Shown piece by piece: positions 7,099-16,458 of a stretch of DNA of 64,000 bases (its first letter is position 1; each line of letters begins with the position of its first letter). The notes under the pieces were generated by a model. It did no database searches. It was not told the origin of the DNA and saw nothing but the letters and a program-made list of their open reading frames with translations. The stretch covers positions 1 to 64,000 of the forward strand of contig CAAGPV010000090.1 of NCBI GenBank assembly GCA_900771975.1. Direction: 5' to 3'. A program made the position numbers and the translations under genes. The DNA comes from an uncultured Prevotella sp. Lineage in GTDB: Bacteria; Bacteroidota; Bacteroidia; Bacteroidales; Bacteroidaceae.

Positions 7099-9492
7099 TT
7101 AGAACTCGAATAGCACGCGGGCATTGATTTGCCGGCCTGTGAGATAGTTGGGCACAGCATATTGTTGTCCGGTTACATCGGTTATCCAGTAATAGGAGTT
7201 GACGTTGTTTATGCCAAACAGGTTTAGGCAGTCAACGCCCAACCACACATTTCTGAAGGGGCTTTTGCGGTCACGTTCGCCGTTGTCGAAGAGTTTGTAG
7301 CTCATGCCGATGTCGGCGCGTTTGTAGGCAGGAGCCCTAAACGAGTTGCTTTCGAGCTCTCTGTGAGGAGCCGAGAAGGGCAGTCCGTCGGCATAGGCCA
7401 GTTTCAGGCTCATTCTCCAACGGGTGGTTCCAGGGAAATAATCGGTAAAATAGAGGTTTAAGGCAAAGCGCTGGTCGGTAGGCAAAGGAATGCTCTTGCC
7501 GCCCAGTTTCATTCGTGTGTTCATGACGCTCAGGGTGAGCCACGAGTCGGCTCCCGGCACAAACTCTCCGAAGAGCTTGAGATCCAAACCCATGGCATGG
7601 CCGCTGGTTTCGTTGTCACCATAATAGACGACCTTCACGTTGTTGACCGAGTAGGGCACTAAGCGCGATATGGCCTTGTAGTAGACTTCTGCCGAGAACT
7701 TAAAGGGGCGTTCCAGCATATTGAAACGATAGTCCATGCTGGCTATGGCGTGGATGGAGCGTTGCGAACGGGCGTTCTTGTTGAGTGTGGCATAGGTGAT
7801 GTTGTTCACCGTGGAAGTGTCGCGCAGCTCCTTATAGAACGGTGCTTGATAGTAGAGACCTGTGGCCAGACGGAACGTAAGGTTGCGGTTGAAGCTGGGG
7901 ACGATGGTCAGGCTGGCGCGGGGCGAGAAGATGCTTTCGCCGTTAAAGTCCCAATGGGAGAAGCGGACACCGTAGTTGAGCGTATAGAGGGTAGGCACCG
8001 AGTCGTTGTGGCTTTGGAAGTGCCATGTGTCTTGCAGGTAAGTTTCAAGCCGTTTGGCGTTGAGCTCGTTCTTTGCCCTTAGTGCATACACCATGTACAG
8101 GTCGTTGCCGGTATGCGGGACGTTGTAGCCTGCTGAGTCGCGATATTCGTATTCGGAAGAGTTTTCCTTGATGTTTTCAAACTTATAGGTCAGTCCGCCT
8201 TCCACATTGTGTTTGGCTGCTCGGTGTTTGAACAGGAGTTTGAAAGCCTGGACGTTGGCGCGCAGGTAGTCGCGCGAGTGTTGCATATAGGTGCCTACGC
8301 CGAGATTTTCGCTTGTTTCGGTCTGTGTGAGCCAGTATTGTCCTTGTATGTCATAGGTTTCCTGCTCTTTGGTTGAGAATGCCGAGGCGAGAAGGGAGAA
8401 GCTGGTTTTGTTGTTGTTCAGCTTATAGGTAAGTCCTACCGTGCCGAAATAGGTACGGAAGAGGTCTTTCTCCTGTCCATCAAAGTAGACGCGGAATTTC
8501 TTTACGTTCTCCATTGTGCCGAAGTTGGTTTCCCGGTCTTCGGGTTCAAAGTCGTAATGGTTGTCGCTGATGTTTCCAATGAAGTCTATCTGCCAGCGTT
8601 TGGAGGGTTGCCATGACAGGTAGGTCTGATAGTCCAAGAAGGTAGGTTTGTATTCGCCTTTGGTCTCAAGCGAGCCCAAGAGATATTTGTTGGTTTTATA
8701 TCTTAGGCCATTGGTCCATGTAAAGTTCTTTGCAGCCAACCCGAAGTAGCCGCTTGCTCCCAACAGTGAAGCAGCGATGCTGCCCTCGGTGTGTTTAGGA
8801 CGTTTGTAAGTGATGTCCAGCGCCGACGACATCTTGTCGCCGTATTTGGCTTCGAAGCCGCCAGTAGAGAAGCCTATGTTTTCCACCATATCGGGATTGA
8901 TGATGGAAAGGCCTTCCTGCTGGCCCGAACGAACCAGGAATGGGCGATATACTTCCACATTATTTATATATACGGAGTTTTCGTCGAACGAACCGCCCCG
9001 CACGTTATATTGTGAACTAAGTTCGGAGTGGGTAGACACACCGGCTTGACTTTGGATGAGTTCTTCGACGGCGTTGCCCGAAGTGGATGGTCCTTGCTTG
9101 ACGGTTTTGACGTCAAGGTCTTTTGTCGTGCCGTGTTGTGGGGTCTTTCCTTCCACAACCACTTCACCCAGAAGGTTGTCGTCGGCGAGCTGTATGAGCA
9201 GCGTTTGCTTGCCGCGGGGGTGATGAAGTACGCGCGTTTTGGTCTTGTAGCCCACCATGGCGAAGCGTACCTTCACCGAATCTTCGCTTTGCAGGGTCAT
9301 GTTGAACTCGCCTTTGAGGTTGGTCATGACGAGTTTGCCTTGTGAGAACACCGATACGGAAGCCAGTTCGATGGGGTTTCCGTCTTTGTCCGCCACCTTT
9401 CCTTGCAGCGTAAATGTCTGTGCTTGTGCGATGGCAGTGCCTGTCAATAGCATCACCAGGAGTATATAAAGAAGTCGTTTGGTCTGTTTCAT
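7099..9492 (-). CDS. TonB-dependent outer-membrane receptor
   Basis: A 797-residue outer-membrane transporter. It has a signal peptide (to about residue 25, AQAQ), a CarboxypepD_reg-like domain (about 28-105, LQGKVADKDGNPIELASVSV), a plug domain with VEELIQSQAGVSTHSEL and YNVRGGSFDENSVYINNVEV, and a long beta-barrel ending in aromatic F (ARVLFEF). These receptors move siderophores, vitamins, oligosaccharides or peptides using TonB energy. There is no SusD-like lipoprotein beside it, so it is not a standard Sus pair. It lies 75 bases downstream of queC on the same strand. The ligand is unknown. Confidence 0.93.
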   Translation of the reverse strand: MKQTKRLLYILLVMLLTGTAIAQAQTFTLQGKVADKDGNPIELASVSVFSQGKLVMTNLKGEFNMTLQSEDSVKVRFAMVGYKTKTRVLHHPRGKQTLLIQLADDNLLGEVVVEGKTPQHGTTKDLDVKTVKQGPSTSGNAVEELIQSQAGVSTHSELSSQYNVRGGSFDENSVYINNVEVYRPFLVRSGQQEGLSIINPDMVENIGFSTGGFEAKYGDKMSSALDITYKRPKHTEGSIAASLLGASGYFGLAAKNFTWTNGLRYKTNKYLLGSLETKGEYKPTFLDYQTYLSWQPSKRWQIDFIGNISDNHYDFEPEDRETNFGTMENVKKFRVYFDGQEKDLFRTYFGTVGLTYKLNNNKTSFSLLASAFSTKEQETYDIQGQYWLTQTETSENLGVGTYMQHSRDYLRANVQAFKLLFKHRAAKHNVEGGLTYKFENIKENSSEYEYRDSAGYNVPHTGNDLYMVYALRAKNELNAKRLETYLQDTWHFQSHNDSVPTLYTLNYGVRFSHWDFNGESIFSPRASLTIVPSFNRNLTFRLATGLYYQAPFYKELRDTSTVNNITYATLNKNARSQRSIHAIASMDYRFNMLERPFKFSAEVYYKAISRLVPYSVNNVKVVYYGDNETSGHAMGLDLKLFGEFVPGADSWLTLSVMNTRMKLGGKSIPLPTDQRFALNLYFTDYFPGTTRWRMSLKLAYADGLPFSAPHRELESNSFRAPAYKRADIGMSYKLFDNGERDRKSPFRNVWLGVDCLNLFGINNVNSYYWITDVTGQQYAVPNYLTGRQINARVLFEF

Positions 9493-9567
9493 AACTTCTT
9501 TATAACGTTCTGTAGCGGAATTTATTGTGTGGGTCGTTGTCGAGAATGGTCATTGTCACGATTGAAC

Positions 9568-10227
9568 CTATTCTTCTTCTGCATATTCGGTAGGGTCTTC
9601 CACGCCAGCCAGCAGGAAAGCCTCTTTTCGTTCCTGGCATGTTCCGCACTTTCCGCAGTGCTTTTCACCTCCTTTGTAGCAACTCCAGGTTTCTGCATAG
9701 TTGATGCCGAGACGTGATCCGTGTTTTACAATGTCGGCCTTGGTGATGTTGGTGTATGGTGCAACCACGCTTACGCCAACGAAAGTACCTGCTTGAGTGG
9801 CTTTGTTCATGGCTTGAATGAAACCTTGTCGACAGTCGGGATAAATGGTATGGTCGCCGGCATGGTTGGAGATAAACACGCGTTTGAGGTTATGGCTTTC
9901 GGCTATGCCGGTGGCGATGGCAAGCATTATGCCGTTGCGGAAGGGTACAACGGTCGATTTCATGTTGTCTTCATCATAGCGTCCTTCAGGAATGGCGTCT
10001 GCGCCTTCAAGCAGTGAGCTCTTGAAATACTGGTGCATAAACTGCAGGGGGATGGTGATGTGGGGTATGCCCAACCGTTGGCAGTGGAGCTTAGCCAGTG
10101 GCAGTTCTTTTGAAGCGTGGTTTTGTCCGTAGTCGAAAGAGATGCCTAAGGCGATATCGTCTTGATATTCGTATAGCATGGTGATGGAGTCGAGTCCTCC
10201 GCTAACAACAATTACAGAATCTTTCAT
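9568..10227 (-). CDS. queC: 7-cyano-7-deazaguanine synthase QueC
   Basis: A 219-residue enzyme that converts 7-carboxy-7-deazaguanine to preQ0 with ATP and ammonia, a step in making queuosine for tRNA. The PP-loop SGGLDS is at residues 9-14, SNHAGDH is in the middle, and the zinc site is formed by cysteines 183, 191, 194 and 197 (CGKCGTC). Family length is normal. It follows a tRNA-Ser gene and its terminator, and precedes a TonB receptor. No other queuosine genes are in the window. Confidence 0.96.
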   Translation of the reverse strand: MKDSVIVVSGGLDSITMLYEYQDDIALGISFDYGQNHASKELPLAKLHCQRLGIPHITIPLQFMHQYFKSSLLEGADAIPEGRYDEDNMKSTVVPFRNGIMLAIATGIAESHNLKRVFISNHAGDHTIYPDCRQGFIQAMNKATQAGTFVGVSVVAPYTNITKADIVKHGSRLGINYAETWSCYKGGEKHCGKCGTCQERKEAFLLAGVEDPTEYAEEE

Positions 10228-10250
10228 GTGTTTGTGATTTGATGTGAAAT

Positions 10251-10277
10251 AAAAAAGAGCACCTTTTAAAGGCGCTC
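10251..10277 (-). terminator. Terminator after tRNA-Ser
   Basis: On the minus strand GAGCGCCTTT and AAAGGTGCTC form a hairpin with one mismatch and are followed by TTTTTTATTT. It lies 9 bases past the tRNA-Ser and before queC, so queC probably needs its own promoter or read-through. Confidence 0.8.
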
Positions 10278-10285
10278 GTTCTTTG

Positions 10286-10374
10286 CGGAAGATGAGGGAT
10301 TCAAACCCCCGATACCCGAAAAAGGGTATACCGGATTTCGAGTCCAGCGCATTCGGTCACTCTGCCAATCTTCC
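10286..10374 (-). tRNA. tRNA-Ser(CGA)
   Basis: An 89-nt class II tRNA. The acceptor GGAAGAT pairs with ATCTTCC, the anticodon loop ACTCGAAAT holds CGA, the long variable arm is a perfect hairpin (TACCC with GGGTA), and the T loop reads TTGAATC. CCA is not encoded. It reads the UCG serine codon. Confidence 0.95.
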
Positions 10375-10434
10375 AAAACCGAATGCAAAGTTACGAAAAG
10401 TTTTTGTAACTCGTCTCTTTGCAGTCCACTTTTT

Positions 10435-11685
10435 TCATCTTGTTTGAAAGGTTGTCTCGTTGTATCCCACCAGTTTGTCGGTGCGTCCGCCTGTCGGGCG
10501 GAAGTAGACAAGTGCCTGATAGCGGTTTTCGGTTTGCCAGAAACAACCCTCAGAAGGAAGGGGACGGGCCTTGCCATTGTTGACAAGCAGGTATTGATAG
10601 CTATAGTAGCCCAGCTTGAGTGGAACGCTTGCCTCGTAGATGTGTGTGGTGTCGTTGTATTCCATCTTGTATTTTGGGAGAAACCGGTCGAATGTCCACC
10701 AGCCGTTCAGGTAGATTTCGCCTTGCAGCGGATGGTCGGTTTGCAGTTGGAAGTGAACGTTCATATAGTCGCTTTCGGTGTCAATGTCTATGTTGTCGCT
10801 ATTGCGGATGAGGAAAGCGCCGTCGGCATCCTCGTCGTAGAGGTAGTTGGGGCGAGGCAGTGCCTCGAAGGGATAGGCATGATAGTCGGCCCCGTCCCAT
10901 CCTATATGGTCGATACCCATTGAGGCAACATCGGTAGAGAGGATTTCAAATTTCCGGTATTCGTTTCCTGCCAGGAAGATGTAGGCTGGGTTGTGGTCCC
11001 ATTTCAGTCCGTCTGCCATCACATACTGTGGCGTAGCGTCCCGTCGGGCATCGTCCCATCGTCCGTTTTGCAGCAAGACGGTGTGTAGCTGCTCGGAGGG
11101 GCGTGTGACGCTATAAGGTCCATAGTTGACGACCATGGCCACCTGCTGGTGAAGCCCGTGGATGGTGGCATCGGTAGAGCCCGTCACTTGCAGGCTCACT
11201 CCCATGCGATGGGTGCCAGGCTCTGTCACCATAAAGCATACTTCGAGCAAAGGTGATCGGTCGTTGTCGTTGTCGTCGTAGACGGTGAGCCGGTAGTTGC
11301 CGCTTATCTTTGGGCGGCATTGCTGATTGGGCAAGGTGAGCCGGTAGTGGGTGTAGAGTGTGTTGGTAAGTGTGCTTTGGCCTGTGTTGTCGATGGTGTT
11401 GCCATCGGCAAACCCTTCACAGAAGTCGCTTTCGAAGAGTTGGTCGGACGGTGTCCAGTCGGCTTCGCAGTGTTCCAACCGGTAGGCATAGCGGTGATAT
11501 TCGTGTGTAAGGTCGTCAAAGTCGATGCTGACGGCTCCATTGTCCAGTTCGTAAATGGGCAGCGACTGCCAGTTGTCGTTGGCTATCACCGTTACCGACT
11601 GTATGCGGTCGTTGAAGGTTTGATGGCGTTGTGCCCCCAAAGGAAGGGTGAGCAACAGTAGCGCAAGGGAGAAAAGGTATTTCAT
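10435..11685 (-). CDS. DUF5103 secreted protein
   Basis: A 416-residue exported protein, starting at MKYLFSLALLLLTLPLGAQ, a good signal peptide; an upstream in-frame ATG would add 22 residues of proline- and histidine-rich sequence and is less likely. The N-terminal half looks like immunoglobulin-like strands (YELDNGAVSIDFDDL, YRLEHCEADWTPS) and the middle has EILSTDVASMGIDHIGWDG, all as in the DUF5103 family common in Bacteroidota. Function is unknown. It ends 60 bases before the tRNA-Ser and starts 50 bases after the radA stop, so it may share the radA transcript. Confidence 0.82.
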   Translation of the reverse strand: MKYLFSLALLLLTLPLGAQRHQTFNDRIQSVTVIANDNWQSLPIYELDNGAVSIDFDDLTHEYHRYAYRLEHCEADWTPSDQLFESDFCEGFADGNTIDNTGQSTLTNTLYTHYRLTLPNQQCRPKISGNYRLTVYDDNDNDRSPLLEVCFMVTEPGTHRMGVSLQVTGSTDATIHGLHQQVAMVVNYGPYSVTRPSEQLHTVLLQNGRWDDARRDATPQYVMADGLKWDHNPAYIFLAGNEYRKFEILSTDVASMGIDHIGWDGADYHAYPFEALPRPNYLYDEDADGAFLIRNSDNIDIDTESDYMNVHFQLQTDHPLQGEIYLNGWWTFDRFLPKYKMEYNDTTHIYEASVPLKLGYYSYQYLLVNNGKARPLPSEGCFWQTENRYQALVYFRPTGGRTDKLVGYNETTFQTR

Positions 11686-11734
11686 AGGAGGATGGTTGTG
11701 GAGAGATGGAAGACGGTGTGTTGGGTAGGGAGGC

Positions 11735-13126
11735 TTATCCGAAGAGGGCACGCAGCGCCTCTTCCACCTTTCTTACGGGGTGTAGTTCGATGTGCAACTT
11801 GTTTCGGTTGAGGCTTTTGAGGTTGTGGGCAGGGAGGATGAAATGGGAAAAGCCCAACTTTTCGGCTTCGGCCACCCGTTGCTCAATGCGGTTGACAGGG
11901 CGTACCTCACCGCTCAGCCCCACTTCGCCAGCCATACACCATCCTGTTTCGATGGGTGTGTCGACGTTACTGGAGAGCACGGCCGCTATCACGCTCAGGT
12001 CCATGGCCATGTCAGTGACACGCAGTCCGCCCGCAATGTTGAGGAAAACATCCTTTTGAAGGAGCTTGAAGCCCACTCGTTTTTCGAGCACAGCCAGAAG
12101 CATATTCAGCCGGCGTTGGTCGAAACCAGTGGCAGAACGTTGGGGTGTGCCGTAAGCGGCCGACGAGACAAGGGCTTGTGTCTCGACAAGGAAAGGCCGT
12201 ATGCCCTCTACTGCCGAGCTGACGGCCACTCCCGATAGGCCGTCATGGTCTTCGCTGAGCAACAATTCTGAGGGGTTGGCCACAGGGCGAAGGCCCTCTT
12301 GCCGCATTTCGTAGATGCCCAGTTCACTTGTTGAGCCGAAGCGGTTCTTTACAGAGCGGAGAATGCGGTAGAGATGATGCTGGTCGCCTTCAAACTGTAT
12401 GACGGTGTCAACGATGTGTTCCAGTATCTTCGGTCCAGCCAACGCCCCGTCCTTGGTGATGTGTCCGATGAGGATGACAGGCACACCGCTGGTCTTGGCG
12501 AAGCGCAATAGTGATGAAGCGCACTCCCGAACCTGGGTGATGCTGCCTGCCGAGCTATCTATTTGGCTGGTGGAAATGGTCTGTATAGAGTCGATGACAA
12601 CGAGTTCGGGCATCTCTTCCCGTATGTGTTGGAAGATGGTTTCTAAACTGTTTTCGCACAAGATGAGCACATTGTCGGGCGAGCTGTCGGGGCATAGGCG
12701 GTCGGCGCGCATCTTTATTTGGTGAGCACTCTCCTCGCCGCTAACATAAAGAATGCGCTTGTCGGTGATGTGGAGCAGTGTCTGCAAGGTTAGGGTGCTT
12801 TTGCCTATGCCGGGTTCGCCGCCGAGAAGGACTATGCTGCCTGGCACCAGACCGCCTCCCAGTACACGGTTGAATTCGGCATCGTGAAGGTCGAGGCGCG
12901 GCTCTTCGTGGCTGGCAATGTCTTTCAGGTGGACAGGTCGGCTCTTGCCGTGCACGGTTGACGCTACGGTCTGTGCAGCCATCTTGGCAGCTTGCTGCCC
13001 GGTGTCGGCTGCAATGCGTATTTCCTTGAAGGTGTTCCACTGCCCGCAATTGGGGCATTTGCCAATCCACTTGGGCGAGTCCTGTCCGCAGTTGCTGCAA
13101 ACGTATGCTATCTTGTCCTTTGCCAT
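11735..13126 (-). CDS. radA: DNA repair protein RadA
   Basis: A 463-residue protein of normal RadA length that helps process branched recombination intermediates as a DnaB-like helicase. It has a C4 zinc finger with cysteines 10, 13, 24 and 27, a Walker A GEPGIGKST at 103-111, the RadA-specific KNRFG near residue 265, and a C-terminal Lon-protease-like domain (from about 300; GEVGLSGEVRPV). The promoter box ends 7 bases before the ATG, so its mRNA should be almost leaderless. Confidence 0.97.
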   Translation of the reverse strand: MAKDKIAYVCSNCGQDSPKWIGKCPNCGQWNTFKEIRIAADTGQQAAKMAAQTVASTVHGKSRPVHLKDIASHEEPRLDLHDAEFNRVLGGGLVPGSIVLLGGEPGIGKSTLTLQTLLHITDKRILYVSGEESAHQIKMRADRLCPDSSPDNVLILCENSLETIFQHIREEMPELVVIDSIQTISTSQIDSSAGSITQVRECASSLLRFAKTSGVPVILIGHITKDGALAGPKILEHIVDTVIQFEGDQHHLYRILRSVKNRFGSTSELGIYEMRQEGLRPVANPSELLLSEDHDGLSGVAVSSAVEGIRPFLVETQALVSSAAYGTPQRSATGFDQRRLNMLLAVLEKRVGFKLLQKDVFLNIAGGLRVTDMAMDLSVIAAVLSSNVDTPIETGWCMAGEVGLSGEVRPVNRIEQRVAEAEKLGFSHFILPAHNLKSLNRNKLHIELHPVRKVEEALRALFG

Positions 13127-13133
13127 AGTGGTA

Positions 13134-13164
13134 CAAATTTACCAATAATTTTCTTTATTACAAA
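13134..13164 (-). promoter_or_regulatory. radA promoter
   Basis: On the minus strand TTTG (13164-13161) is followed after 19 bases by TAAATTTG (13141-13134), an exact match to the Bacteroidota promoter. Only 7 bases separate the box from the radA ATG, so the transcript would start within a few bases of the start codon. Confidence 0.78.
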
Positions 13165-13173
13165 TAAAATCCT

Positions 13174-13181
13174 TACTTTTG
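13174..13181 (+). promoter_or_regulatory. -7 box of the lipoprotein gene
   Basis: TACTTTTG fits TAnnTTTG and is 7 bases before the ATG, the same distance as in the divergent radA promoter. A near match TTTC lies 20 bases upstream. Transcription probably starts at or just before the start codon. Confidence 0.65.
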
Positions 13182-13188
13182 CAAAGAA

Positions 13189-14124
13189 ATGAAAAGGCAA
13201 ATTTCCCATAGTTTCAGTTGGCTGACAGGGCTGCTTGTCGCGGCTTTTGTGATGGCGGTGTGCAGTTGTGGAAACCATAAAGGCCATCCGCTCTCCCCGA
13301 AAGAACAACGTGAGCAACAACAAGCTGCAGAACGTGCTGCATTCAAGGTGGCGGTGACTCCAACGATGGACTGTCTGCCCGTCTATCTGCTGAAAGACAG
13401 TTTGCTATATGACACCGCCAAGGTGGATATCCGGCTAAGAACGTTCGCATCCCAGATGGATATCGACACAGCATTGGTGGGCGGAAGTGTTCAAGTGGGC
13501 GTGTCCGACTTGGTGAGAGTGGCTTTCCTTGAACACCGAGGAACCCATCTGCGAACGCTTACTACCACAGCTGCCTATTGGCAACTATATGCAGCGAAAG
13601 ACCAAAAACTCACCCTTCTGTCACAGCTTCAAGACAAGCTCATCGGAATGACCCGCCACTCGGTGACCGATATGCTCACCACAGAAGCTGTAAAGAAAGG
13701 AAAGCTGAAGCGGAGAGCGTTTCCGACACAGATAAATGATGTAAGTCTGAGATGGAAGATGATGCAGAATAGCGAACTCGAAGTGGCGTGGTTGCCGGAG
13801 CCTATGGCCACGCAGGCGCGATTGGGAGGTTGCCATCTGCTGGTTGACAATAGCAACGACATGAGCCGAATGGGCGTAATGGCTTATCGCGAAAATGCCT
13901 TGGACGACCTTGCCAAGCGCGAACAACAGCTCAACGACTTCCTTTTTGCCTATCAGCGGGCTTGTGATTCCATCAACAAGCACGGTATAGCCCATTATGC
14001 CCCGTTGATAGAGAAGTATATGCATCTTGACGCCAAGACCGCAAAGGCGTTACCCAAGATACACTATGAAGGGATTGTTGCGCCACGGCCAGCCGACATT
14101 CACCGAGCCAAATCTTTTCTGTAA
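13189..14124 (+). CDS. Lipoprotein with a solute-binding-protein-like fold
   Basis: A 311-residue lipoprotein; the lipobox VCSC places the lipidated cysteine at residue 27. The mature part begins with a Q/E/A-rich linker and then FKVAVTPTMDCLPVYLLKDSLL, SQMDIDTALVGGSVQVGVSDLV and EVAWLPEPMATQA, the pattern of NMT1/SsuA-type periplasmic binding proteins. No permease or ATPase gene is adjacent, so an orphan role or a partner elsewhere is possible. It is followed 20 bases later by a large TPR gene on the same strand. Confidence 0.75.
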   Translation: MKRQISHSFSWLTGLLVAAFVMAVCSCGNHKGHPLSPKEQREQQQAAERAAFKVAVTPTMDCLPVYLLKDSLLYDTAKVDIRLRTFASQMDIDTALVGGSVQVGVSDLVRVAFLEHRGTHLRTLTTTAAYWQLYAAKDQKLTLLSQLQDKLIGMTRHSVTDMLTTEAVKKGKLKRRAFPTQINDVSLRWKMMQNSELEVAWLPEPMATQARLGGCHLLVDNSNDMSRMGVMAYRENALDDLAKREQQLNDFLFAYQRACDSINKHGIAHYAPLIEKYMHLDAKTAKALPKIHYEGIVAPRPADIHRAKSFL

Positions 14125-14144
14125 ACAGATAATCATACGTTTAT

Positions 14145-16352
14145 ATGGATAACTCCAGGCAAAACACTTCAGACCTTTTAAAGGATTTTTCAAGGATAGA
14201 GAAGGAAGTTGTCGCCGGCAATGTGGCGAAAGCCTTCAGCTTGGGCGAGACGGCTTTTCGCCAAATTCCTGCTTTTCCACGGTATGAAGAGTTTGAAACG
14301 ATAGACAATAACTTCAAAACCTTGTTGCATTATTTCGGGAAAGGTATTGCCGACCCCCAGCGCGAACAACTCTACAACCAGTTGGGGTTGCAACTCTACA
14401 GTATTGTTGCAGACACCATTGTAGCTCTTTTCAGAGAGCAAAACAGCCTGTACAAAACATCATCGGGCGTGGCCGAGGATGAGGTTCCCACGATGGCTGC
14501 AATCAAGGAGACCCTTGAGGGCTATGTGAGCGACGAAGCCATGTTGGCGTTAGCGCCAGAAGCAACACGGGAAGCTAAAGCACAGGCGTTGAAGACAAGT
14601 CATCACCAGTTTTTGGAAACGGTGTTCAACAAGCTGTTCATGCAAGGCCAGTGGCGCAAAGGTATGCGGAAAGACGGTGTAGACACGTTGCTCTCGCCCA
14701 CAATAGATGCTTTTGACGTGCAAAACCTTGTGAGTGCCATCTCGTTGAGTTCTATAAGGTTTTTTGACTTGCAGAAGGTCAACTTTCTGGCAGACGTCTA
14801 TCGCCAGACCGATGACCGCGACCTGCGACAGCGTGCCTTGGTGGGGATGTGCTTCTCGCTACGTGGAGGCGACCTGCTTACGGCCTTTCTGAAACCCTTG
14901 GTGGACCAACTGGCAGAAGACGAACGCTTCTTGGAAGACATAGAGAGCCTGCAAAAACAGATGTTCTTTTGCCAGCGAACAGAAGAAGACACGCGTTATG
15001 TGGAAAAAGACATTATGCCCAGCTTCTTGGAAAACTCCAATTATGTGATGACCAGCCATGGACTGAAAGAGAAAACGCCCGATGCCTTGAAAGACATTCT
15101 GCACCCAGAAGCAGATGAAGAAGCGATGGAACGTGTGGAAAAGAGCATGAACAAGATGAGAGAAATGTTTGAACAGGGAAGCGACGTCTTTTATGGCGGA
15201 TTCTCACACATGAAGCGTTTCCCCTTCTTCTCGATGCTCCACAACTGGTTTTATCCGTTCACCATCGACCATCCCCAGCTTGATGAGGTTAGGAAAAAGT
15301 GTAAAGACCAGGTTCCCTTGGGCAAACTGCTTCAGCAAGGAGGCTTCTGTGATTCCGACAAATACTCGTTGGTGTTGGCCTTGGGACAGATTGTTGACCA
15401 GTTGCCCCCTGAGATGAAGGAGATGATGGGCACCGACTCAATATATGTTAAGGTGAATGAAGATGTGGATTGCCATACAGACGCACACATACGTAGGATG
15501 TATTTGCAGAACCTCTATCGGTTTTATCGCCTTCAGCCTCGTGCCAAACAGGCGGGAAATCCCTTCGACAGAGAAGACTTCTTCTTGTCTCTTCCCTGTT
15601 TCGCTTCGGCAAAGTTTGACAAGGTAAAGACTCGGGTGGCAAAATGGCTGTTCAGAAACGACAAGCCAAAAGCACTGGACCGCTTGCTATCTACCTATGC
15701 CGACGAAACCGATGCTGACTATCTGCTCATTAAAGGACTGTTCTTTGCAGCCTCCGACAACCATTCGGCTGCAGAAGCTCTGCTCTCCTTAAACAAGTTG
15801 TTGGCCCAGCAACCCGACAACGAACTGGCCTTGAAAACCAAGGCCAACATCCTGTTGGGACAACAATGTTATGCTGGAGCCGAAACTCTTTACATGCTAT
15901 TGGTGGAACAACATCCCGACTACATCTTCTATCAGGTAAGCGCTTGTCTGGCCAAGATGGAACAAGGAAAGTTTGAAGAGGCTTCGCAATGGCTCTACAA
16001 GCTCTATTATGAAAATCCAGATGACAACAATGTGATGAGGACCTTGGCTTGGGGACAACTCAATCTGGGCAAAGTAGACCAGGCAACCGAGCTCTATGAC
16101 AAGTTGCTGAAGCGGCAACCCGTCAAGACCGACTACCTGAACATGGGCTATTGCCAATGGATGAAGAACCGGTTGGCAGAAGCTCAGGACTTCTTCAAGA
16201 AGTATTTGCAGAGCATTAAGGGCGACAAGCGTGCCCTGTCGCTGCTTGCTTCTTTCCGGAAAGACGCACAGTTGCTTGCCACTTATGGTAAGCAAATCGG
16301 TGAACAACATCTGATGAACGATGCAGTCTGTTCCGTTGTCGAAGCAGAATAG
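14145..16352 (+). CDS. Tetratricopeptide repeat protein, 735 aa
   Basis: A 735-residue soluble protein without a signal peptide. The C-terminal third (from about residue 530) has clear TPR-like pairs of helices: ADYLLIKGLFFAASDNHSAA, KTKANILLGQQCYAGAETLY, YKLYYENPDDNNVMRTLAWG and LNLGKVDQATELYDKLLKRQ. The N-terminal two thirds are helical and unrecognised. It probably serves as a protein-protein scaffold. It is downstream of the binding-protein-like lipoprotein and is likely co-transcribed with it. Confidence 0.75.
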   Translation: MDNSRQNTSDLLKDFSRIEKEVVAGNVAKAFSLGETAFRQIPAFPRYEEFETIDNNFKTLLHYFGKGIADPQREQLYNQLGLQLYSIVADTIVALFREQNSLYKTSSGVAEDEVPTMAAIKETLEGYVSDEAMLALAPEATREAKAQALKTSHHQFLETVFNKLFMQGQWRKGMRKDGVDTLLSPTIDAFDVQNLVSAISLSSIRFFDLQKVNFLADVYRQTDDRDLRQRALVGMCFSLRGGDLLTAFLKPLVDQLAEDERFLEDIESLQKQMFFCQRTEEDTRYVEKDIMPSFLENSNYVMTSHGLKEKTPDALKDILHPEADEEAMERVEKSMNKMREMFEQGSDVFYGGFSHMKRFPFFSMLHNWFYPFTIDHPQLDEVRKKCKDQVPLGKLLQQGGFCDSDKYSLVLALGQIVDQLPPEMKEMMGTDSIYVKVNEDVDCHTDAHIRRMYLQNLYRFYRLQPRAKQAGNPFDREDFFLSLPCFASAKFDKVKTRVAKWLFRNDKPKALDRLLSTYADETDADYLLIKGLFFAASDNHSAAEALLSLNKLLAQQPDNELALKTKANILLGQQCYAGAETLYMLLVEQHPDYIFYQVSACLAKMEQGKFEEASQWLYKLYYENPDDNNVMRTLAWGQLNLGKVDQATELYDKLLKRQPVKTDYLNMGYCQWMKNRLAEAQDFFKKYLQSIKGDKRALSLLASFRKDAQLLATYGKQIGEQHLMNDAVCSVVEAE

Positions 16353-16378
16353 CCGTTGCTGAAAGTGGAGAAACCAAC

Positions 16379-16417
16379 AAAAAAATAGGGCATCTTCCCC
16401 TTATGGTGAAGGTGCCC
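16379..16417 (-). terminator. rho terminator
   Basis: On the minus strand GGGCACCTTC pairs with GAAGATGCCC (one G-U) and is followed by TATTTTTTTG. It lies about 40 bases past the rho stop codon, between two convergent genes. Confidence 0.8.
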
Positions 16418-16458
16418 TTTCCTTATTGTGTTTTGTAAGGATTGTGTTTCTAATAGAG

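Noticed and set aside
10266..10586. A 106-codon open frame across the tRNA-Ser
   Set aside because: It covers the tRNA and the end of the DUF5103 gene in another frame; it is not coding.
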